Shown here one piece after another: positions 1 through 7,884 of a stretch of 23,011 bases of DNA. This DNA is from Candidatus Eiseniibacteriota bacterium (GTDB lineage: Bacteria > Eisenbacteria > RBG-16-71-46 > JAGVPR01). The DNA is taken from assembly GCA_020052115.1 (NCBI GenBank), contig JAGVPR010000300.1:1-23011 (forward strand), in the 5' to 3' direction. Below the pieces are notes generated by a model that did not search any database, was not told the DNA's origin, and worked only from the letters and a program-made list of their open reading frames with translations. The translations under genes were made by a program, and so were the position numbers. The first letter of the stretch is position 1. The number at the start of each line of letters is the position of its first letter.

Positions 1-1
1 C

Positions 2-3000
2 GGTGCAGTCCGCGATGCCGGAGTCGGCGCGGCGGATCTGCCGGCGCCCGTTCTTCCGCCCGATCCTCGTGCCGACGTCGACATCACGGTCGCCCGGCGC
101 ATCGCCGAGGCGCGGGCACGCTGGGAGTGGGGGGAGAACATCCGAGTCGGGTCCGTCATCCCAGTCCTCGCTACGGACGGCCGTGTGACGGCGTACGACG
201 TCGATGTGACCATCGATGGATCGGAGTTCGGTTCGTACAACGAGGTCGCTTCCGACTGGCAGAGGCTCCTGAACGAAGGGGAGGCCGGAACGACATCCCC
301 CGAAACCGTGTCCGTTCGCTACGCGACGGTGATCGTCTCGGCGAGCTTCGACCGGCCTCCCATCGTCGCGAGCTGTCTCGGCGTTTCGAGCTTCTACGAC
401 TCGGGATGGTTCGCGGCAGGCATCGCCTCGCGGGTGCTCGGCACCTCCGCGACGAAGCTCGTGTCGCTCGCACTGGCGGGGCCTGACCAGAGGCTCTACG
501 AGTTCACGGACGGTTCTCGCGCGATCCTGGTGGAAGGGCAGGCGCCGTGGGCCTGGGGGGAGAAGGAGTCCTGCGTCCCGAAGTGGCGGGCGAATCAGGA
601 TGCCGCCATGCGGGAACTCCAAGTCAAGATCGAGGCTCGCGGCGGGGCGCCGGAGGCCTTCATCGACAGCGTTCGTGCCTACTACCGGACGTGCGCCGAG
701 GGTTGGCTGAACGGAAGCTACGCCCCGAAGAGCGAGGCCCTGATCATGGGGTACTCCACGAGTTTCATCTGGTTCGGCGATGCCATCGAAGAAGTCGAGG
801 CACACCTGACCATGGTCATGAACTACTACGACGAGCGGCTCGACTACGGAGGCCTCACCGACTACTACAGGAGCTACTACCGAGCCCACTGGGATCACAC
901 GTTCTGTCACACGCCGGACATCGACGCGCAGTGGGAACCTTACATCGACGGTCCGACTCACCCCGAGCAGTTCAATCTCGCGATGAGGATCGTCGCAGAA
1001 CTGAACGGCTATGAGTTCTCGGAGGGTCTGAATGTCGTAGGGAACATCTTGAACTGGCGAGCCGCGGAGGGAATGGACGAGATCGACGCCAACCATCCCT
1101 TCGTCCTAACGCATCACTGGATGGGCAATGACGCGTACTGGCAATACACCGTAGTGGGCTATGACACGGCTCCGGAGCCCGACGAGTGGGTCGCGCATAA
1201 AGTCAGGAACTTCGGCGTGCTCGCACCCTGGCCCATCCGGGTCAACGTCGATGGGTGGGTCGACGATGAACTCTACTACGCGAGCCCCCATCCCGGCACG
1301 GGGTCGAGCACAGTGGATCTGGTGGCCCCGGACGGAAATCGCGCGTGGGACGCCTGCACACCGGCCACGCCGGTCACCGCGGGCGAGTCCTACACGATCC
1401 GCTGGGACCATCGGGGCGCGCCTGGGGACAACGTCGACATCCAGTTTTCCTCCGATGGAGGCGGGGGATGGACCACCATCGCAACTGCATGGCCCGATGT
1501 CGGCTGGTATAGCTGGTTGGTGCCTTGCGCGCCCACTGAGGAAGGCCGGATCCGGATCAAACAGTATGACGACGGCCTTCTCGTCAGCGCGGACGGTAGC
1601 TACGGCAACTTCAGCATCGTCGAGCCGGCCTGTGCGGCCCCGGCGCTCACGAGCCCCGCGAGCGGGGCGACATGCGTCTCGCCGCTCGACGGCTGGCTCC
1701 AGTGGAACGACAGGAACTGCGCGACCGCGTACGACGTGCGGATCGGAACGTCGTGCGGAAGCGGAACCGTCACCCAGGTGACGTCGCCCTTCTTCCAGTA
1801 TTCGAACCTGCCCCCACAGACGACATACTACTGGCAGGTGCAGTGCATCAATGCGTGCGGAAACGCCGCCGGCTGGTCACCGTGTTCGACGTTCACGACC
1901 GGTCCTGCGACGCTGAGCGCGCCAACGCTCACGTCCCCGGCCGACGCCGCTACATGCCAGGGCACGAGCGGGACGCTGCAATGGGGGGCCGTGGGAGGCG
2001 CCGCCGGGTACACGGTGCAGATCGGGACCGGCTGCGGGAACGGGGCCCTTGCTGACGTCGGCGGCACGAGCCACGGCTACTCCTCGCTCACCCCCGGGAC
2101 CACCTACTTCTGGCGCGTTCGCACCAGGGACGCATGCGGAAACGGGGGCGCGTGGTCCGCTTGCCGGCACTTCACGGTCATTCCGAACGCCATTCCATCT
2201 CCGCCGCTGCTGTCGCCGGTGAACGGGTCGATGATCGAGCGCACCTCGGGGACCCTCGACTGGGCCGACGTGACCGGGGCCGCCGGATACCGTGTCCGAA
2301 TCGGCACATCCTGCGGCTCGGGAACGGTGTACACGCTGAGCGGGCCCACATCCCAGTACGCCTACTCCGGCCTCCTCGACCAGACGACCTACTACTGGCA
2401 GGTCGCCACGAAGGATTACTGCGGGCAGTGGGGAAGCTACTCGGCCTGCTTCTCGTTCACGACCCGAAACCCAGCGATCTACGTCGTGAGGCCTGACGGC
2501 ACCGGAACACGACCGACGATCCAAGCGGCGATCAACGCGGCGATCAACGGGGACACCGTGGAGCTCACCGACGGAACGTTCACGGGAGCGGGGAACCGGG
2601 ACCTCACCTTCAGCGGCAAGGCGATCACCGTCCGGTCACAGAGCGGGAACCCTCAGGCGTGCATCATCGACTGCGGCGGAACGGCGGGCGACCCACATCG
2701 CGGCGTCTCGTTCAATGTCGGAGAAACGGCCGCGTCGGTGCTCGACGGGGTCTCGATCATCCACGGCTACGCATCTCTAGGCGGAGGGCTCTACTTCAAC
2801 GGGACGACCCTCCCGGCGATCCGCAACTGCATCCTGAACCTCAACTACGCCTCGACGAACGGCGGCGGTGTCTGGTGCGGATCCGGCTCCGCGCCGACGT
2901 TCACGGGGTGCGACATCTACGGGAACGTGTCGTACGGGAACGGCGGCGGACTCTACTGCTCCGGCGCGACGCCGATTCTCATCAACTGCAAGGTCCGTCT

Positions 3001-5863
3001 CAACAACGCCGCGACCGACGGCGGAGGGCTCTTCGCGAGCACCTCGTCGCCGGGGCTGACGGGCACCGTCTTCCAAGGGAACTCCGCGTCGGACGACGGC
3101 GGCGGGCTCTATCTCCAGTCGTCCTCGGGTCCCCATCCCTCGGGATGCGCGTTCGTGCTGAACACGGCGACCGACGCCGGCGGCGGCGTCTTCTGCATGA
3201 CCTCTCCTCCGGTCTTCTCCTCGTGCACCTTCTCCGAGAACCAGGCGGCCACGGGGGCCGGGCTCGCGCTGACTTCCTCGAGCAACGTGACGATGGACCA
3301 CTCGATCATCGCGTTCGCCGGCGGCGGATCCGTGTTCTGCGACGGCACCAGCAGCGCCACCCTCTCCTGTTGCGACGTGTACGGCAACACGGGCGGCGAC
3401 TGGATCGGATGCATTGCCACACAGGGGGGTCTCAACGACAACTTCAGCGATGATCCGCTCTTCTGCTCACCGGCGCTCCTGAACTACAAGCTTCACTTGG
3501 ATTCACCGTGCGCCTCCGTGAACAACTCCGCTTGCGGCCAGGTCGGGGCGTACGGGATCGGGTGCGGGCCCTCGCAGCCCGTGACGGTGACCCTGTGGCC
3601 CGACGGCAACGGCGTGTATCCCACGATCCAGGCCGCGCTCAACGACATCCCGAGCGGCAGCGTCGTCCTCCTCCGGGACGGCACCTATCGAGGCAACGGG
3701 AACCGGGATCTCGTCTTCAACGGAAAGTCGATCGTTCTCCGCTCGTACGGCTCGAATCCCGCTTCCTGCATCATCGACTGCGAGGGGAGCGCGGGCGATC
3801 CGCACCGCGGGTTCTACCTCGACTACGCCGAGGGCCCGGGCTGTACGATCGAGGGCGTGACCGTGCGCAACGGTTTCGCGGCCCAGAAGGGCGGCGGACT
3901 CCTCACGGAATTCGGGACGTCGCCGACGATCGTCAACTGCGTCTTCGAGAACTGCGTGAGCCAGTCCTACGGAGGCGCCGTCTATGCCAACTACAATGCG
4001 CATCCGACCTTCGAGAACTGCGTGTTCCGGAATAACACCGCGGGAAGCTACGGGGGCGGCGTCGATCTCTGGACCAACTCGGATGCCGTATTGATCGGGT
4101 GTACGTTCCAGGGGAACACCTCGCACTACGGCGGCGCGGTCGATCTGTACGAGGGCTCCGACGCGACGTTCGAGGATTGCATCCTGAACGGGAACGGAGC
4201 GTCCATGGGAGGCGCGGTCTACAGCGACACCGATTGCTTCCCCACGTTCACGCGTTGCACCTTCTACGGCAACGAGGCTCCCCTGAGCGAGCAGAAAGCG
4301 ATGCTGCTCGTTCCGGCCCCGCCGTCCAGCAGGCGCGCGACGCCGGGCACGCTGCTCTCCGGGACCGGAGGGGGGATCCTCTCGATCAACTGGTCGAACG
4401 TGGCCGTCTCGAACTCGATCATCGCCTTCGGCGCCTCGGGAGAGGCGGCGGCGTGCTACTCGGACGGTCAAGTCACCCTGTCCTGCACGGATGTCTTCGG
4501 CAACGCCGGAGGGGACTGGGTCGGATGCGTCGCGGACCAGTTCGGTGTAAACAGGAACATCGCGTGCGATCCGCAGTTCTGTGATGCGGCAAACGCCGTC
4601 TTCACGCTTCGCGTCGAGTCCCCGCTCAATCCAGCGTACAACACATGCGGACAGATCGGCGCGCGGCCCGTCGCTTGCGGAATCCACCACACGGTCAAGC
4701 CCGACGGCACGGGGGAGTACGCGACGATCCAGGCGGCGATCGATGCGGTCGCTGAGTTCGACGTCATCGATCTCGCCGACGGCGTCTACACCGGGGCAGG
4801 TAACCGGGACATCGACTTCCGCGGCAAGAGGGTCACCGTCCGGTCGCAGAGCGGCGACCCGAGCGGATGCGTCATTGACTGCCAGGGGAGCGCTTCCACG
4901 AGCCACAGGGGCTTCTCCTTCTTCCGACAGGAAGCTCCCGATGCGGTGTTGGAAGGTGTCACCATCACGAACGGATACGCCGATCTCGGAGCGGCGATCT
5001 ACGTCGGCTCGAGCGGCACCGCCCCGACGATCCGCAACTGCCGCATCACCGGGTGCACGGGCCTCTGGGGAGGGGGCGTCTGGGTCTACGACTCGGCGTC
5101 GCCCACCATCGAGGACTGCACCATTTACGAGAACACCGCTCAGATCGGGGGCGGGATCGTCGTCACAGGGGCGAGCGCCGTCGTCAGAGGCTGCACGATC
5201 GTGGACAACCTGGCGACGTCGTCGGGGTCGGGAATCCTCGGGGCTGCGAACGCGAGCATCACGATCGACAGGACGATTGTCGCGCTGAACCGGGGCGGCG
5301 CCGGTGTCCTGTGCAGCGGGAGCGTCGACTTCGATCTTTCGTGCACGGACATCTACGGGAACTCCGGCGGCGACTGGGTGGGCTGCGTCGCCCCGCAAGC
5401 CGGGCAGAGCGGGAACATCTGCCTGGACCCGCTCTTCTGCAATGCGGCGGCGCATGACTTCACCTTGCACGCCGACTCCCCATGCGCGGAGGGGAACAAC
5501 CCGGCGTGCGGGCGGATCGGCGGAGAGCCGGTCGTCTGCATCCCCACGGGAGTGAATGACACAGAGAGCGCACCCCGCGTCCTCTTCCTGGGTCCGGCGG
5601 TTCCCAACCCGTTCGGCGTGGGGACGGTCATGCCGTACGGCATCCCGTCGGGTTCGGGATCCGTCGCCGTGAGGCTCACGATCTACGATGCATCGGGGAG
5701 GCTGGTGCGCACGCTCGTGGATGCGCCCGGTGCGCCGGGACGCTACCAGGCCCGCTGGGACGGCCGTCGCGATGACGGCCGCGCGGCGAGCAGCGGGATC
5801 TACTTCGCTCGACTCGAGGCGGGCGGTCGTGTCGAGAGACAGAAGCTCGTGCTCGCACATTGA
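2..5863 (+). CDS. Giant secreted multidomain protein: papain-like N-terminal region, 3 FN3, 3 beta-helix modules, FlgD-like sorting domain (5' partial)
   Basis: The frame is open from the first complete codon at base 2, so the GTG at 185 is internal and the true start lies upstream of the window; 1953 residues are visible. From about 62 to 420 the protein resembles a streptopain-type propeptide ('YATVIVSASFDRPPIVASC'). From 660 to 1240 it resembles a papain-like C10/C39 fold (helix 'GDAIEEVEAHLTMVMNYYDE', then 'WQYTVVGYD'), but no clear Cys/His pair is visible, so activity is doubtful. Next come an Ig-like domain (1313-1625), three FN3-like domains (1631-2470), three right-handed beta-helix modules (2477-5545) and a FlgD-like/type IX C-terminal domain (about 5580-5860) with 'YDASGRLVRTL' and 'SGIYFARLEAGG'. 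It is probably exported and surface-attached or released. The repeat architecture is seen directly; the peptidase-like identity is weak. It has no close downstream partner on its strand. Confidence 0.93.
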   Translation, partial: GAVRDAGVGAADLPAPVLPPDPRADVDITVARRIAEARARWEWGENIRVGSVIPVLATDGRVTAYDVDVTIDGSEFGSYNEVASDWQRLLNEGEAGTTSPETVSVRYATVIVSASFDRPPIVASCLGVSSFYDSGWFAAGIASRVLGTSATKLVSLALAGPDQRLYEFTDGSRAILVEGQAPWAWGEKESCVPKWRANQDAAMRELQVKIEARGGAPEAFIDSVRAYYRTCAEGWLNGSYAPKSEALIMGYSTSFIWFGDAIEEVEAHLTMVMNYYDERLDYGGLTDYYRSYYRAHWDHTFCHTPDIDAQWEPYIDGPTHPEQFNLAMRIVAELNGYEFSEGLNVVGNILNWRAAEGMDEIDANHPFVLTHHWMGNDAYWQYTVVGYDTAPEPDEWVAHKVRNFGVLAPWPIRVNVDGWVDDELYYASPHPGTGSSTVDLVAPDGNRAWDACTPATPVTAGESYTIRWDHRGAPGDNVDIQFSSDGGGGWTTIATAWPDVGWYSWLVPCAPTEEGRIRIKQYDDGLLVSADGSYGNFSIVEPACAAPALTSPASGATCVSPLDGWLQWNDRNCATAYDVRIGTSCGSGTVTQVTSPFFQYSNLPPQTTYYWQVQCINACGNAAGWSPCSTFTTGPATLSAPTLTSPADAATCQGTSGTLQWGAVGGAAGYTVQIGTGCGNGALADVGGTSHGYSSLTPGTTYFWRVRTRDACGNGGAWSACRHFTVIPNAIPSPPLLSPVNGSMIERTSGTLDWADVTGAAGYRVRIGTSCGSGTVYTLSGPTSQYAYSGLLDQTTYYWQVATKDYCGQWGSYSACFSFTTRNPAIYVVRPDGTGTRPTIQAAINAAINGDTVELTDGTFTGAGNRDLTFSGKAITVRSQSGNPQACIIDCGGTAGDPHRGVSFNVGETAASVLDGVSIIHGYASLGGGLYFNGTTLPAIRNCILNLNYASTNGGGVWCGSGSAPTFTGCDIYGNVSYGNGGGLYCSGATPILINCKVRLNNAATDGGGLFASTSSPGLTGTVFQGNSASDDGGGLYLQSSSGPHPSGCAFVLNTATDAGGGVFCMTSPPVFSSCTFSENQAATGAGLALTSSSNVTMDHSIIAFAGGGSVFCDGTSSATLSCCDVYGNTGGDWIGCIATQGGLNDNFSDDPLFCSPALLNYKLHLDSPCASVNNSACGQVGAYGIGCGPSQPVTVTLWPDGNGVYPTIQAALNDIPSGSVVLLRDGTYRGNGNRDLVFNGKSIVLRSYGSNPASCIIDCEGSAGDPHRGFYLDYAEGPGCTIEGVTVRNGFAAQKGGGLLTEFGTSPTIVNCVFENCVSQSYGGAVYANYNAHPTFENCVFRNNTAGSYGGGVDLWTNSDAVLIGCTFQGNTSHYGGAVDLYEGSDATFEDCILNGNGASMGGAVYSDTDCFPTFTRCTFYGNEAPLSEQKAMLLVPAPPSSRRATPGTLLSGTGGGILSINWSNVAVSNSIIAFGASGEAAACYSDGQVTLSCTDVFGNAGGDWVGCVADQFGVNRNIACDPQFCDAANAVFTLRVESPLNPAYNTCGQIGARPVACGIHHTVKPDGTGEYATIQAAIDAVAEFDVIDLADGVYTGAGNRDIDFRGKRVTVRSQSGDPSGCVIDCQGSASTSHRGFSFFRQEAPDAVLEGVTITNGYADLGAAIYVGSSGTAPTIRNCRITGCTGLWGGGVWVYDSASPTIEDCTIYENTAQIGGGIVVTGASAVVRGCTIVDNLATSSGSGILGAANASITIDRTIVALNRGGAGVLCSGSVDFDLSCTDIYGNSGGDWVGCVAPQAGQSGNICLDPLFCNAAAHDFTLHADSPCAEGNNPACGRIGGEPVVCIPTGVNDTESAPRVLFLGPAVPNPFGVGTVMPYGIPSGSGSVAVRLTIYDASGRLVRTLVDAPGAPGRYQARWDGRRDDGRAASSGIYFARLEAGGRVERQKLVLAH
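1631..2470 (+). repeat. Three tandem fibronectin-III-like units, cysteine-rich
   Basis: Units begin near 1631, 1919 and 2192, each about 90 residues. Each runs 'P.LTSPA.GATC ... LQW ... GYTVQIGT.CG.G ... TTYYWQV ... C.FTT'. The paired cysteines recur at equivalent places, such as 'IGTSCGSG' and 'W.AC..F', which suggests internal disulfides in an exported protein. The third unit has lost the first cysteine ('NGSMIERTSG'). Confidence 0.8.
2477..5545 (+). repeat. Three consecutive ~368-residue parallel beta-helix modules
   Basis: Modules start near 2477, 3581 and 4685. Each opens with 'PDG.G.Y.TIQAAI', then 'DGT..G.GNRD', 'CIIDC.GSAGDPHRG' and 'EGVTI.NGYA'. A coil-repeat region follows with 'GGG', 'C.F..N.A' and similar rungs. 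Each closes with 'C.D.YGN.GGDW.GC...Q' and a 'DP.FC ... DSPC' cap. The near-constant length and shared caps show triplication of a whole domain. Module 2 carries an extra loop of about 25 residues at roughly 4282-4365 (Ala/Pro/Ser/Arg-rich). Confidence 0.88.
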
Positions 5864-5908
5864 ACGACAGCCACACGAGGTCTCGCAGGGTCCGCGACGT
5901 CGGGATGA

Positions 5909-5944
5909 GCCGCCCGCTCCCTCCGCGAGAGGAGGGCCGGCGGC
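5909..5944 (+). terminator. Possible terminator hairpin after the giant gene
   Basis: A stem ccctcc/ggaggg (5919-5924 with 5931-5936, loop gcgaga) is extended by an outer gccg/cggc pairing (5909-5912 with 5941-5944). It lies 45 bases past the stop codon. There is no T-tract, so intrinsic termination is uncertain. Confidence 0.35.
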
Positions 5945-6067
5945 GCCGAAGTGAGAAGGGGATGTCGTGTGGATCGTGACGACGGCCGCATCCCGCGGCA
6001 GGCCCGCGGCCGTCGACTCGCCGCGCGTTGGCACCGCCAAGAAGTACTCCGCGCTCTGCGCCGCCCC

Positions 6068-6193
6068 TTACCCCCGGCGCCACCCCTCGATCTCGTGCGC
6101 CGGCACCTGGATCTCACGGCTCGATTCCCCGAGGTCGTCACCCTTGATCAACCGCAACACCACCTCGGTCTTTCGCTGGGGGCTCCATCGTTC
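6068..6193 (-). pseudogene. Fragment of a transposase-type helix-turn-helix protein
   Basis: Reading the minus strand from 6193 gives 41 residues, starting 'ERWSPQRKTEVVLRL' and continuing 'IKGDD', 'SREIQVPAHEIEGWRR', then TAA at 6070-6068. This matches the N-terminal DNA-binding part of IS3/IS911-like or DUF1153-type transposase OrfA proteins, which typically read 'RWSAQRK.EVVLRLLRGE ... LSRE.GV ... L..WR'. No start codon, catalytic part or flanking inverted repeats are visible. The same frame is open only back to a TGA near 6241, so this is a decayed remnant. The family assignment is from motif memory and is moderately sure. The rest of 5864-6423 shows no other convincing gene. Confidence 0.55.
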
Positions 6194-6370
6194 CGGCAAC
6201 TCCCGGGCAGCAGCTCGCTCGTCCTTCTTCTCCGTCGTCCCAGCTCATCCAGCCACTGGCGCATCCGGTTCCAACTCGACCTGCCCGGGGACGTCACGCT
6301 TTCGTTCGAATCCCGCCCATCCTCCCTCGCCGCCGGCCGCTGCATGCCCCGCCGGATGCTCACAAGCAGT

Positions 6371-6400
6371 GCGGCGCCGCCTAAGGTCCGGCGGCGCCGC
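6371..6400 (-). terminator. Perfect 11-bp stem hairpin downstream of the ZU5-like lipoprotein gene
   Basis: Arms 6371-6381 and 6390-6400 are perfect reverse complements (gcggcgccgcc / ggcggcgccgc) around an 8-base loop. The hairpin begins 23 bases after the stop codon of the minus-strand gene at 6424-7389. No U-run follows on the minus strand, so it may terminate without one or protect the transcript 3' end. Confidence 0.55.
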
Positions 6401-6423
6401 CTCGATCTCAGCGGAGACGACCG

Positions 6424-7389
6424 CTACCAGCCTGCACGCCCTCCCGCGTACCGCGAGAAGTGCATCAGATCCGCGGTCAGCTTGTCGTGCAACAGGCTGA
6501 AACTCGCGCCCTGGTCCTCCCAGTATCCACTCTCCTGGTTCAACCAGAAGATCGTCCAGTCCGTGTAATCGCCGAGCGCCAGGTCGCTGACGTTCATCTC
6601 GAGCTCGACAGGAACGAGGAACTCGATGCCGTGCGGCTCGAGCTCGCACATCAGGTAGCCGTTCGCCGGGTCGCGAACCGTGATGAACGTGTCCTCGGCG
6701 AGCGCATTCTTCGGGATCTTGACCTTGAACCGTCCGACCTGGACGTCTCCGCCCTTCGCGGTCTCAATGAGCTTCGTCTCGTGGTTCGGGCCGCTCAGCC
6801 AGCGGAGCATGTCGATGCTCTCGATATCCGCCGTCAGGAACTCGCTCTTCCCCAGTAGTTCCCCGTTCCGCGCGACGGAGAAAACGCCCAGCACTGCACT
6901 GAGCCCCTGGATCTTGTTCTTGTTGCGGCCCGAGGGGAGCTGGTTCCACGCCGAGAGGTTCTGGCGGTAGATGGACAGACCGGAGAAGCGTTGATTGTCT
7001 GTCCGGTCCAGGTGGTCGACTGTGATCTCGACGGGTGTCGCGAGCCGCAGATCCTCAGGGGTGATCGAGAACAGCACGCGTTCGCTGTCGAGCATCCGGA
7101 TCGTGATGTCCGCCTCGGCACCGAGAGCCCCCTGCGGGATCTTCACCGCGATGATGTTGGACAGATGGAGCGTCCCGCCGCCCGGACCGATGCGCTTGGT
7201 GGCCATCGAGTCGCTCTTGGCCCCCGCGCGGTCCGTCACCGGGCTCTGAAGAAGCGTCGTATCGTTCCCCGGCGCTCCGCTGCCGGACGGGGCGAGAGGA
7301 TCGGAACGGTTGTAGCGGTCACACGCGCCGATCGAGAGTGCGGCGAGAAGGACAAGTGCGCCGCGGACGATGTTGGAGTACCCTCTCAT
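6424..7389 (-). CDS. Lipoprotein with two ZU5-like domains
   Basis: The 321-residue product starts at ATG 7389, preceded by the strong ribosome site aaaggaggg with a short spacer. Longer in-frame starts upstream lack such a site. The N-terminus is 'MRGYSNIVRGALVLLAALSIGAC', a lipoprotein signal with lipobox S-I-G-A-C (Cys 23), so the mature protein is probably anchored in a membrane. Two similar blocks follow. The first has 'GPGGGTLHLSN', 'VKIPQGALGAEADITIRML' and 'ATPVEITVD'. The second has 'KGGDVQVGRFKVKIPKNAL', 'ITVRDPANGY' and 'FLVPVELEMN'. This is the ZU5-type pattern (Gly-Gly strand, 'IP.GAL', then 'PV.L'). The end reads 'LMHFSRYAGGRAGW'. Its role is probably structural or adhesive on the surface; no enzyme motif is seen. 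Confidence 0.85.
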   Translation of the reverse strand: MRGYSNIVRGALVLLAALSIGACDRYNRSDPLAPSGSGAPGNDTTLLQSPVTDRAGAKSDSMATKRIGPGGGTLHLSNIIAVKIPQGALGAEADITIRMLDSERVLFSITPEDLRLATPVEITVDHLDRTDNQRFSGLSIYRQNLSAWNQLPSGRNKNKIQGLSAVLGVFSVARNGELLGKSEFLTADIESIDMLRWLSGPNHETKLIETAKGGDVQVGRFKVKIPKNALAEDTFITVRDPANGYLMCELEPHGIEFLVPVELEMNVSDLALGDYTDWTIFWLNQESGYWEDQGASFSLLHDKLTADLMHFSRYAGGRAGW

Positions 7390-7415
7390 GCTCCCTCCTT
7401 TGGGCCTCATACCCC

Positions 7416-7440
7416 AGGAGCCCCTTGTGGGGCCGCTCCT
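7416..7440 (-). promoter_or_regulatory. Leader hairpin upstream of the ZU5-like lipoprotein gene
   Basis: Arms aggag-cccc (7416-7424) and gggg-ctcct (7429-7432 and 7436-7440) pair around a ttgt loop with a 3-base bulge. The hairpin sits about 27 bases 5' of the lipoprotein start codon, so it would lie in the mRNA leader if transcription starts upstream. Function is unproven. Confidence 0.3.
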
Positions 7441-7705
7441 CGGGCGGCACCGGGTTGCGGCGAGGAGAAGAGCATGCTGCGTGCCGTGGGTCTCACGTGG
7501 AGCCAACGCGCGCGGCGGCATTAAGTTGGACTGGCTTCCGAGAGAGTACGGGGCGACGAGGAGAGCCTGATGACCCACTTGGAGACGTGCGCCAAGGGTG
7601 CCAAGTGCGTTCGCAGCGAGGGTCTGGCGGCCGACCGCTGAAACCAGCCACGATCGGGAGCTCTCGCGCTCCGCGTGCATCCTCTGCTGTCCTGCCCCCG
7701 GTCTC

Positions 7706-7721
7706 GGTGATTCGAATCACC
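7706..7721. promoter_or_regulatory. 16-bp perfect palindrome in the 7390-7884 gene-free stretch
   Basis: The sequence ggtgattcgaatcacc is its own reverse complement. It lies in a gap of about 495 bases between two minus-strand lipoprotein genes. The rest of the gap shows weak short hairpins (aggga/tccct at 7805-7819; gcaacc/ggttgc at about 7821-7844) and no convincing coding frame. It could be an operator for the gene at 6424-7389, about 320 bases away, which is far for classical repression. Confidence 0.3.
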
Positions 7722-7884
7722 CGCGGGATGTCCGCACCGCATTGATTCAACGAATCTGTGCCCAGGTGTGAGGGCCCCCGAGCCACGCAACGGCGCTTCG
7801 GCGCAGGGAGTCCGTCCCTCGCAACCGGGCGCAGAGTTGGTTGCATCTGGGTACACCCGCTCGATTCGAGGGCGGCCGCCACCA

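Noticed and set aside
3503..6040. 845-codon open frame on the minus strand opposite the giant gene
   Set aside because: It is an antisense shadow caused by GC-rich codon bias. Its translation is Arg/Asp/Val-rich with no motif, and the plus frame has clear repeats and domains.
5951..6568. 205-codon plus-strand open frame after the giant gene
   Set aside because: It has no ribosome site or motif, runs into the antisense of the ZU5-like lipoprotein and overlaps the hairpin and transposase remnant.
7701..7725. tRNA T-arm-like string (ttcgaat) at the palindrome
   Set aside because: No acceptor, D or anticodon arm can be drawn around it on either strand.
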